Source: Maratus speciosus (lineage: Eukaryota; Arthropoda; Arachnida; Araneae; Salticidae). Taken from it: DNA of 64,000 nt. The first letter of the stretch is position 1. Every line of letters starts with the position of its first letter. The translations under genes and the position numbers were made by a program. Shown piece by piece: positions 56,120 through 64,000 of this stretch. The stretch lies in contig CAWVRF010001069.1 of NCBI GenBank assembly GCA_963932465.1, positions 1-64,000 on the forward strand. The letters run 5' to 3'. The notes beneath the pieces are model-generated. The model did no database searches. It saw nothing but the letters and a program-made list of their open reading frames with translations, and was not told the DNA's origin.

Positions 56120-57390
56120 CAGGGTGTCCATAATTAAACAACTCTACTTTAAAGTTGTCTGCAGACGAAACTAATGTTCATAAAGTTGTGAAATTTTGTG
56201 AAAGGATTGGAATTTGTTTAAGAGAAAAAATAAGTAGTTCAAAAGTTCGTCACCAGAGGGTGTTTTAAAATGAATTACTCATTTAGCGTACATTTAGGAT
56301 AGTTTAGAAACTTTATTTATTAGCTTTACCTGATCTTAAAGAGCAGCATTTCACGACATGTTCTTAAAAAACAGCATTTCACGACATGTTCTTAGTATTT
56401 CCCAAAACACACTGCAATCAACTGTCTTACGATTCCAGATGGTATCTGAAAATGATGACTATCATCAGAGCCCGATCAAGCTGAAGTTGGGTTCATGGCC
56501 TGTTAAAAAGTTGCCCCTCCCCCCTCCTACCTCCCTATTCCCTGCGACACTTTCAGAAAAAAAAGTTGGTTTATTTGATGAGTTGACAAAGTTATTTGGG
56601 TGAAAGTTTCAAGTTTATAAAAAAAATTTAACTTACAAGAATAATCAAGAAAATGAATCACCGTCCACTTTCTCAAATAAGCATTTGTATGATTCACCAT
56701 TTGTATAATTCACAAACATCTATGGTCCACAGTTTAGGTTGCATAATAAATGAGGACGTCTTTTTCAAAACTCGCCTCATCCAAAATCATAAAAATTGTG
56801 TTTTCCCTAACAGTCTAGTCATCATTTTTAACTATAATTCTGACATTGTAAAATTTTCGTTTATATTGTAACCAACAGACACAGTATGCAGTTTTTGGCA
56901 TTTTCCCCAAATTTGATTTTCTGGATATGGCGAGTTTTGAAAATTATAGGTACTCTGAAATTGAAAAGGACTTTTACAGAAAAATTAAATATGGAGGTTT
57001 TTTATCACAGTAAAACTTTGTTTTTACGTCAGGGACCAAAATATAAAATGCAAACAGTGGAAAAACTTAAATTGTGAGAAAATACACACAAATTTGTGGG
57101 CCCCTGAAATGGGTGGGCCCAGGGCCGAGGCCCCGGAGGCCCGTGCATTAGTCAGGCCCTGACTATCACGTGAAACATGTTTGGTTGTAATAAAATTTGT
57201 AAACTATCGTAAATGTATGTTAAATGTGTAATTCGTTAAAAAACGTCCTCTGGCAACGGAATTTTGAAATATTTTTTTTTTTTTTCGCTCAAACAAATTC
57301 CCATACCTTTATTATATCCTCCACAAAATTTCACAACATTCTGAAGAATAGGCAACTTTAAAATAGGATCGTTTAATTATGGACACCTAG
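56120..57390. mobile_element. Tc1/mariner-type element with ~130 bp TIRs
   Basis: TA flanks (56118-56119, 57391-57392). Left CAGGGTGTCCATAATTAAAC, right mirror GTTTAATTATGGACACCTAG. Inverted similarity continues through TTTAAAGTTG, GTTGTGAAATTTTGTG and GGAATTTGTTT. Interior is the hAT at 56466 plus non-coding DNA. Confidence 0.85.
56466..57161. mobile_element. hAT-type insertion, 696 bp
   Basis: Left CAGAGCCCGATCAAGC, right GACTAATGC-mirrored CATTAGTCAGGCCCTG. 8 bp duplication ACTATCAT (56458-56465) / ACTATCAC (57162-57169), one mismatch. GGGCCC-rich subterminal region at 57095-57140. The frame 56886-57077 is not transposase-like. Confidence 0.75.
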
Positions 57391-57404
57391 TATACATATA
57401 TATA

Positions 57405-57680
57405 AATAACCATTAAAAAAACATTACAAATTACCAACAAACATAATAAATAAATAAATAAATAAAATTAGCAGATAATAAATAATAGATATCTGTAGAA
57501 CCTAGACAGAATCTTCAGGTCCCAAATGCCTAGCGTTCCACAAATAAAGTGTGTAGTTTCATGTTCATATTAGCCATAAAAAAGCTAAAGAATATGAAAT
57601 TGGGACTACCAACACACAAAATATACAAAAATAAATTATGAAAAGCAAATAAGTTTAAAATAAAAAAGGATTAAAAAGAA
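57405..57680. repeat. Dispersed repeat, copy 2 (first copy at 4535)
   Basis: Same ordered blocks and strand as 4535-4890 with an (AAAT)n run at 57441-57462 in place of the poly-C tract. Confidence 0.65.
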
Positions 57681-58349
57681 TTAAGAAATAAAATTCCCAT
57701 TACCACACTGAAAGCAGTAAGGACTAAGAAGGAGTCAGCATTAAATACAAGTAAAAGCGATTCTTTGCACAAATTGCCAAAAAACTTTTTTTTTAAATGT
57801 TGATGGACCAAGGAGTAATAATGTACGATATGGTCAAGCATATTCCTCAATATATGTGATAAGCGCCCTCCATAGATAATTTAAAATGAATTCCACCATG
57901 CATCCCAAGAAATCTGTGAAATGCTGCAAACTTGAGAATTTAGTAAAATATATTGTTTTAGAATGAAAACGAATATGTAATAAAAACTATTTATATCTAT
58001 TAATGGATTAAGCTTTAAAGCAAATACTGTTTAGAGACAAATAAATGATACTTAAATAATAATTAAAAATATGTTATTAATTTATACCATTATATTAGAA
58101 AAAACTAAGTAAAGGATATATTAAATAAAATCAATATGTAAATTGATGATATTGATTCATTAATTAATGTTTCACATAAATCAATGTGCCTAGCTATAAC
58201 ATATCACTATTTAAATTCCTTTGACTACAGTGCATCAACACTTAAATAGAAATATAGTTAAATAGAAATTACTAAATTATTAAAATTATGATGCTAAGAA
58301 ATTAATATTAATAATAATAATTAAATTTTGAAACTAATATATTTATATA
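57681..58349. other. Gene-free AT-rich stretch
   Basis: Very AT-rich; no gene or repeat boundary recognised. Confidence 0.4.
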
Positions 58350-58351
58350 TA

Positions 58352-59041
58352 CAGTAGAACCTGTTTTATCCGAAACTCTTTTAACCGAAACTCTCGGTTA
58401 ACCGAAATCTATTTTTAAAGCTTTATTTATTTATTTATCTTTTTTTTCTATCACATTCCTTGAATACAAAATCTATTTTGAAAACTTTTTTATTTATTTA
58501 TTTATTTATTTATTTAGTTTTAAACTATCGTATTCCTTGGGTGCAAGAGGTCCTTTCTGAACTGCAAGGACATATAAATATTTTCGATCTTCTTTCTTAG
58601 AGTTCCTTTGAATTTAACTTGAGCTCCCGTAAGCTGCGGAATGGAACGAAGAAAACGAACAAATTAGCCATTCTGAAGCTTTTGAATGGCTGGAGCAGCA
58701 GAAAGATTGTAATACTGGTTAACTAATTATATTAAAAAACTAAAAACTTCGTGATAGAGCTTCAAAGCAAAGGCAATCGAAACTGCGAGAAAGAAAATAT
58801 TTTTTCAAACCCTTGTGAAATATGGAAAAGGTACTTCATTTCAAAATTAAAGCTCAGGTAATTGATTCTTGTTTCTATTTTGCTATTGCTTTTTTTTTTA
58901 TTAAGCACTTGTTACCATAATAAGAACTATTGCATGTATTTCTCCTTAATCTTCAAATAGAAGCATTCTCGATTATCCGAAAATTTCGATTTTCCGAAAG
59001 AGGGTCGGCCCCAATTACTTCGGATTATCGAGGTTCTACTG
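58352..59041 (+). mobile_element. Tigger-type deletion derivative, 690 bp
   Basis: TA flanks (58350-58351, 59042-59043). Left CAGTAGAACCTGTTTTATCC, right mirror GGATTATCGAGGTTCTACTG. Subterminal CCGAAA motifs recur at both ends and (TTTA)n runs lie at 58425-58438 and 58490-58515. The body keeps a transposase C-terminus. Confidence 0.85.
58639..58818 (+). pseudogene. Tigger/jerky-type transposase C-terminal remnant
   Basis: Sixty codons with two internal stops: NEQISHSEAFEWLEQQKDC, stop, short piece, stop, then KLRDRASKQRQSKLRERK and FFKP at the end. Acidic lead, S-x-x-x-AFE-WLE-QQ helix and the RD-(R)A-x-KQRQSKL basic tail closely parallel the remnant at 8338-8607 and the family's usual C-terminus. 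DDE domain absent. Confidence 0.75.
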
Positions 59042-59223
59042 TATATACAGGATGATTCTAAATTGTTTTTTACAAAATAAAAGGGGTGATAGTAGCCATC
59101 CAGACGAGCAATAATTACCATAGAACACGTGATCGCAATTCACTTATTGAGTCACAAATATACAGGATGTTTTATCCTAATCGAACATGGGTTGACGGTA
59201 ATAATTTTCAGCAAACTGAAGTA

Positions 59224-60776
59224 CAGTATAACTTCAAAAATCCGGCATCATCGGGACCGAGACTATGCCGGATTTTTGAAGGAATGTCAAAAGTAGTACT
59301 ATATTCTCAATGGTGCCTTTAGCCATAATTTAATCCATTATTAAGTGATAATTATGTAAGATAAAGAGAAAATTAAATTAAAACAAGTAATATAAAAATT
59401 TTGGTTTTTAAAGTCAATTCCTACTTAGGTCATCAAAGAAAAATTTAATACAATCCTTTAAGCTAATATTAGTTTTTGTTGCATTAAAATATCTCAATGG
59501 GTTGATTTCCTATAAGCAAGTAGGTTTACAATGGAAGCCTATGGGAATATGGCGAAATATTAGAGATATCGCCAAGTTGGCGTCATTTTTGGCGACTCAT
59601 TTTGGCCGCCAAATTGGGCGATATATAGCCAAGTTGGTGACAAACTTGGCGGTATTGGGTGACAGAACAGGGTCCCCCCCTATGGTAACCCCCCTTATTG
59701 AAAATACTTTCATTGATCTTCAATAACCAAAGGCCGCCATTTTGTTTCCCATGCAAAACTAAAATTAATTAATTAAAATTTAATGAATGAATTAATATTT
59801 GAAAAAACTGTATTAACATCAAGTGTCATCCAGTAAAAGTTTAAAAAAATTTATTTCAACTTGATAGGATGAATAATGAGTATTTTATGAACAATTGAAA
59901 ATTTGAACAAGATATATAAATATATAAATAAATATAGGGAGAGTGTGAACTAATAGTAGGGATTGAAAAAACTTACTTTATATGATATTTTCTTTGTTAC
60001 AGCAAAAAAAATCTAATAAAGAGTGAAATAATTCTTCTCTTGTAATTTCGGAAACAGCAAGGTCAACTTTGTTTGCTTCAATTTTTTTGGCCGTTCTTTA
60101 ACAAGTTTTTTTTTCTTTTGTATTTTATACAAATGAAGAATGTCTGATTCGGAAATACAGTCTTGTTTCTCTAAAGCATCTAATAATACTCCAGTCAAAT
60201 GTTTGCATTTTTCTAGTGAATCCGTTTCTTTTGCCGGTTGTTCATCCTCGTCTTCTGAGCTGCTGCTAGTATTATCGGCGATTCCATTTAGCACAGCGTC
60301 AGCGATCTCGCTGTCCGTTAAATTGTTTGTTGTTGATGCATTTTCGTCAATGCTTAGCCAATCATCTGTATTCCTTTTTTTCGACACTTAATGCATTTTC
60401 AGATTTTGCGTGTTAGTCATCTCATAAATTGCAGCCTTTTCAAGGCAAATTTGAAAGCCTGAAAATTCTTCCTCATAATTGATGTCGCCGTTGCCGAAAA
60501 TTCGCTCCAGCCATACATCGTGCCTAGCATTCGCCGAAATTGCCCCTAAAGTTGTTCCCGTTGCTAAGCAACAGTGCAGCTCCCAGAAAATTTGTTCAGA
60601 AAATAATCGCCTGTGACAAATGTAAAGTCAAATATTCTTTTTTTGCATTTTTATTTTCTATCTTGTAGTTTTTAATTCATAAAGAATTGCAATTTTTCTT
60701 CCATCATAATATGAAAGTGTAAAAGAAAAGGGAAGGGAAAAGATGGTTTTGATGCCGGATTTTTGAAGTCACACTG
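59224..60776 (-). mobile_element. Tigger-type deletion derivative, 1.55 kb
   Basis: TA flanks (59222-59223, 60777-60778). Left CAGTATAACTTCAAAAATCC, right mirror GGATTTTTGAAGTCACACTG; CCGGCATC follows on both sides. Holds a transposase C-terminus on the minus strand, parts of the 53628 insert (59382-59440, 59755-59970), and a GGCGACT/GCCAAGTTGGCG-rich segment at 59548-59660. Confidence 0.85.
60013..60387 (-). pseudogene. Tigger/jerky-type transposase C-terminal remnant
   Basis: 124 codons open to a stop, preceded in frame by TAA (60388-60390), so the GTG at 60385 is not a start. Sequence: DDWLSIDENASTTNNLTDSEI, Ser/Glu/Asp-rich linker (SSSSEDEDEQP), a helical part (LDALEKQDCISESDILHLYK) and a Lys-rich tail ending KQTKLTLLFPKL. 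The W-x-x-x-D...LTDxEI lead and K-QxKLT-x-FP tail are typical ends of Tigger-like transposases. The longest uninterrupted transposase piece in the window. 60140-60391 on the other strand is its shadow. Confidence 0.75.
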
Positions 60777-61146
60777 TATATTATAATGAAACTTTTAATT
60801 GACATGCTCACTTTTGTTGTAAATGTGATAATATCGAAATAAGTGGCAGAAGTTTCCATTATACGCGCCAGCAGTATGTATTGGACGCTCCACATTTTGG
60901 ACTGTGATGATCAGTTCATGCGGTTATCATCGATTGTGTGAATATCCTGTTTTTCCAGAGCTTTTTGTGATGTTATCACATTTCATACAAAATAAGGTAG
61001 ATATTGTTGCGTTTTTATTGCAATATTTTTATTTTTCGCAAAATTATTACCGGAAAGCCGACTTCAGTTAAGGTGAAAAACCCTGTATGTGTGACTCAAT
61101 AAGGTGTTTTGCGAATCCTTGTTCTATAATAATTATTACTCGTCTG

Positions 61147-61646
61147 TATAGGTGCAGATTTCCAAATTTTTTAAGGAGCCAATGGCTCCTAAACCCAAAT
61201 AATCCATTGGCCACATTGCGAAAGAAACACATAAAAGCAATAGCGTTTATATGAGAAAAATTCGCGCGCGAATTTCGTCAAAGGATCGCAAAAAAACTTG
61301 CAAATTTCGTCAAAGGATCAGGAAAAAAACGCGAATTTCGTCAAAGAATTTAAAAAACACGAATTTCGCCAAAGAATCTTGAAAACAAGTATATTTCGTC
61401 AAAGAATCGAGAGAAAAATGCGAATTTCGTCAATATTCGCAGAAAAACATCAACGTCGTCAAATGATAACGAAAAAAACCACACACAATTTTTATTAAAG
61501 GATTGCAGAAAAAACGCTAATTTTGTAAAAGGATCGCAGAAGCAACGCGAATTTCGTCAAAAGATTGCAGAAAAAAGGCGAATTTCGTCCACAGATTGCA
61601 GAGAAAAATAATTTTATCAAAGGATCGCAAATTTCGTCAAAGCATC

Positions 61647-61679
<33 letters not shown>

Positions 61680-61899
61680 GCGACATTCATAAAACTATCG
61701 CTATAAAACCTGAATTTCGTCAAAGGTTCGCGGAATAAAACGTGATTTTCATCAGGAGATCGCGATTTTCGTCTAAAGATTACCGGAAAAAACACGCAAT
61801 TCGCCAAAGGATGTGGCGACTTAGACGCCAAAAATTAGTCACCAAAGGAAAAAAATTAGTCGCCATGTGGCGACTGGCCACCGTGAATGTGCACCTATA
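61147..61899. mobile_element. hAT-type element made largely of minisatellite, 753 bp
   Basis: Ends TATAGGTGCAGATT and (mirrored) AATGTGCACCTATA with a perfect 8 bp duplication CTCGTCTG (61139-61146, 61900-61907). It splits the right arm of the element at 59046. Subterminal CCAATGGCTCC / GGCGACTGGCCACC regions are GC-richer; the core is the AATTTCGTCAAA minisatellite. Confidence 0.85.
61262..61830 (+). repeat. ~30-40 bp minisatellite inside the hAT
   Basis: Units GCGAATTTCGTCAAAGGATCG plus an A run, about 14 copies, including a 29-base A run near 61650-61678. Same unit as 20170-20860. Open frames in both strands here are repeat products. Confidence 0.85.
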
Positions 61900-61959
61900 C
61901 TCGTCTGGATGGGTACTATCACACCTCTTATTTTGTAAAAACAATTTAGAATCACTCTG

Positions 61960-62578
61960 TATATAATATCTGAGAGTTCACGTTGAAAGATTGTAAGATT
62001 ATTGTAAATTTCTCAGTCTCGAATATTGCTTTCTGCCCTGCTACGATTATTTCGAAATAAAACCACCGATTTATCGATTGATCTAATCATACTTTTGGAA
62101 GAAAAAAATGTAACGCACGTCAAAGATTACTAGAATCATATTACTGCCAAGTATTACTGAATTGCATTGGCAATCTCCATTACCAGACAAAATTTAATCC
62201 GAACTTTGTAACAATGTATAAAATGATATTATTTCTTCTTATTGATTTTAATTGTCATGCAGACAATGTCTGTATTTGCAAATGTTATTGCATAATCTGG
62301 AGGAATCAGGCTACCAGTTGCATCTATTGTTGAGAATTCTGAAAAGGGATTTGTTTCAAGACAATAAGATTTAATACTCATTGAAAAAAATCTAGAATGA
62401 CTCCACTCGGCTTTTCAAACATTCGTGTAGTGTCAGAAAATTAAATAAGTTTAAAAGTAAAAATAGTGTTTTTAAAAACACGCTTTTATAAGAATTCAAT
62501 GTTCAGAAACTATGTATAAAAATCACTTCAAAATATCAAAATACTCAATAATTGCTATAAGTGATAAACATAAATTAA
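61960..62578. other. Gene-free stretch
   Basis: No supported gene or repeat end. Confidence 0.4.
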
Positions 62579-63086
62579 AAAAAAAAGCAAAACACATTTA
62601 TTTATTTACATTTCGACATGTCTTATTGCATCAGACGACAACATTCTCAAGAAAGTATAAAATGATAGAAACATTTTCGCAAAAATTCAAAATGAAAACA
62701 AAATGTACACAAAAACAAAAATCACGCGAAAACAATTAAGGATAATGAAATTAACTGCAATATTAAAAATAGAAATTTGTGAACGTGAATTATTTTACAT
62801 TATTGTTCCATGATTCTGTGTAGCATTTCTTTCCAAATTTTAGGGAGCTCCAGGGATGCTGAATCATTGCAGATATTCTCATTGCGTAAGAAGATCTCTA
62901 TTGATTCTCTGATGATGAATAGCAAATAAGATCTTGATAGATAAATTATTCTACTATTTTAAAAATCTACTTGTAAAGATATGAATTTTTGCGAAAATAT
63001 TTTTATCATTTTAATTTCTTGAGAATGTTGCCTTCTGATGCAATAAAACATGTCGAAATGTAAATACATAAAGGTGTTTTGCCTTT
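62579..63086. mobile_element. Long-TIR MITE, ~508 bp
   Basis: AAAGCAAAACACATTTATTT (62584) through TTACATTTCGACATG, TTATTGCATCAGA and CAACATTCTCAAGAAA is mirrored at 62998-63086; arms of ~95 bp. TTAA borders both sides (62575-62578, 63087-63090), which would fit piggyBac, but in such AT-rich flanks that may be chance. Confidence 0.7.
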
Positions 63087-63088
63087 TT

Positions 63089-63618
63089 AACCGACTGCCA
63101 AAGGCCAAGAAGGGTTATGTGTTTCACGCGTATCTGGGTATGTGGATTTCTTTATACCCTCGAAACATTCCAACGGCTGGATGGATTTTAATGAATGAGG
63201 CCTCTATAGATTCGTCTTAACCGTCCGATGGTTATAGGCCAGCTTTTGTTTTTTTATAAATTCAAAATGGCGGTAGAGAAGAAGAAAAATTTTTATGCAC
63301 CCTATTGAGTGTCATATCATTGGATAGGTCTTCTAAAATGAAGACGATGTTTCATTGACTAATTTACAGTCAGAAGCTCCGTTTAAATATTACACAACCT
63401 GGAAGTTGTGTAGGTAGGATCTCTAGCTTTACTGCAACTCTAACTTTTATAGACATCTATAGGCCTTATCAAAACAGTGTTTATAGATAGGAACTAACAA
63501 TTAAGCACAACTTAAAAGTCATCAATACAAATAAATAAAAATATAGGTAAGTAATATAAAGAATAGTTTCACATGGATGAGAAATAATTAATTAGTTCAC
63601 TTTTTCCGCAGTCGGGTT
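63089..63618. mobile_element. Dispersed element, copy 2 (uninserted)
   Basis: AACCGACTGCC at 63089 and its approximate mirror GCAGTCGGGTT at 63608-63618 bound 530 bp matching 53159-54070 without the 0.39 kb insert. It begins immediately at the right TTAA of the MITE at 62579. Confidence 0.7.
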
Positions 63619-64000
63619 TTTTGATTTTTTAAATTTAATTTTTATACTTGTTTAAAATTTATGTTTATCACTTATAGCAATTATTATTTCAATGTTCATC
63701 TTGAAAATTACGCCAAATTTTTTGACTGCGTTTCATGTTTTTTAAACAACGAAATTCCGTTTCAATACATTAATTTGGCGTGGACACTGAACTCGATTAT
63801 GAAAAATGTGCTCTTTTTTTTCTGCTCGGTAGAAAGCGCTAGCAAGTGAATTTATTAAAAATATATATAATTTTGTCTCTGTTTCCTTCTAACATAGGGC
63901 AACAGGGGGAAAAATAAAACATTATTTAAACTATCTTTTTAGGCGTTGTAAATTGATTTCTCAACGTATAATCGTAAATTAATATTAAATCAGTAGCTGA
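63619..64000. other. Gene-free end of window
   Basis: AT-rich; the open frame 63661-63849 has no recognisable motif. Confidence 0.4.

Larger units (their letters stand above)
59046..61959. mobile_element. TA-target element with ~150 bp TIRs holding two insertions
   Basis: TA flanks (59044-59045, 61960-61961). Left CAGGATGATTCTAAATTG, right mirror CAATTTAGAATCACTCTG. The inverted arms continue through AAAAGGGGTGATAGTA, CAGACGAGCAATAATTA, TTATTGAGTCACA and GGTAATAATTTT once the hAT in the right arm is removed. Own sequence is ~0.6 kb. A second mariner-like motif (ATACAGGATGTTTTATCC) lies inside each arm. Confidence 0.75.

Noticed and set aside
60140..60391. Plus-strand frame with Ser-rich protein
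   Set aside because: Shadow of the minus-strand transposase remnant at 60013-60387.
60388..60610. Upstream minus-strand extension (NARHDVWLERIFGNGD...) as part of the transposase
   Set aside because: It is open and in phase with the remnant except for one TAA, but does not resemble the expected segment before the acidic linker, so it was not included.
1..64000. rRNA genes, intact tRNA genes, prokaryotic operons or viral genes
   Set aside because: No matching motifs were seen on either strand; the only pol III-like signal is the box pair at 55588-55642.

Overview
This 64 kb window is AT-rich, intron-like or intergenic eukaryotic DNA with no intact gene of any class that I can recognise. Nearly everything nameable is transposable-element debris or tandem repeat. 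The mixture (Tigger/pogo and other TA-target elements, hAT, piggyBac and Transib DNA transposons, Helitrons, long-inverted-repeat MITEs, minisatellites and long homopolymers) suggests a large, repeat-rich animal genome, probably an arthropod. That assignment is an inference from repeat style and not from any gene.

Layout. 0-8 kb: hAT-like ends, a decayed Tigger-like copy, an inverted repeat complex, a complete non-autonomous Helitron (3404-4291) and a 348 bp fold-back element (7261-7608). 8-18.3 kb: a Tigger deletion derivative, then a deeply nested locus. There a pogo-like element (8863-18266, TA target) holding a transposase C-terminal zinc-finger remnant is interrupted by a piggyBac MITE (TTAA) and by a 7.7 kb hAT-type insertion (perfect 8 bp duplication GGCTGATA). 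That hAT insertion carries a second hAT-type insertion (perfect ATCAGGGA) and a Tigger-like MITE. 18.3-25.6 kb: minisatellites, a palindromic MITE and two Tigger-type elements, one with a tandemly triplicated 30-codon piece in its transposase tail. 25.8-28.3 kb: a TA-target element containing a hAT-like element containing a Helitron. 28.3-34.2 kb: AT-rich arrays bracketing a degenerate C2H2 zinc-finger ORF with plausible splice sites, a piggyBac MITE inside a satellite-like monomer, and a palindrome. 34.3-39 kb: a 21-unit, ~125 bp satellite array with higher-order structure, then a ~0.33 kb tandem repeat and a long (TA)n.

39-48 kb: a 2.8 kb unit with ~90 bp terminal inverted repeats flanked by 12 bp direct repeats (Mutator-like candidate). 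After it comes a dispersed repeat carrying three separate insertions (Tigger-like, Transib-like, short TA MITE). An uninserted copy of that dispersed repeat lies at 51.9 kb and confirms all three target-site duplications. 48-52 kb: a ~150 bp tandem repeat, and a TA-target element whose interior is a 262 bp x 4 satellite and which shares its TA with the next element. 53-64 kb: two copies of a dispersed element (one with a 0.39 kb insertion), a MITE sitting in a ~35 bp minisatellite, a tRNA-like A/B box pair, a hAT in a Tc1-like element, two more Tigger derivatives retaining only the transposase C-terminus, an element with ~150 bp inverted repeats holding two younger insertions, and a long-TIR MITE.

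The genes do not form a working system. What the window offers is insertion history: target-site duplications, nesting order and a paralogous empty site allow relative dating without outside data. I found no convincing undescribed cellular system. The items most worth checking are the three-insertion empty-site pair, the Transib-like element, the satellite inside a transposon and the small zinc-finger transcription-unit candidate.
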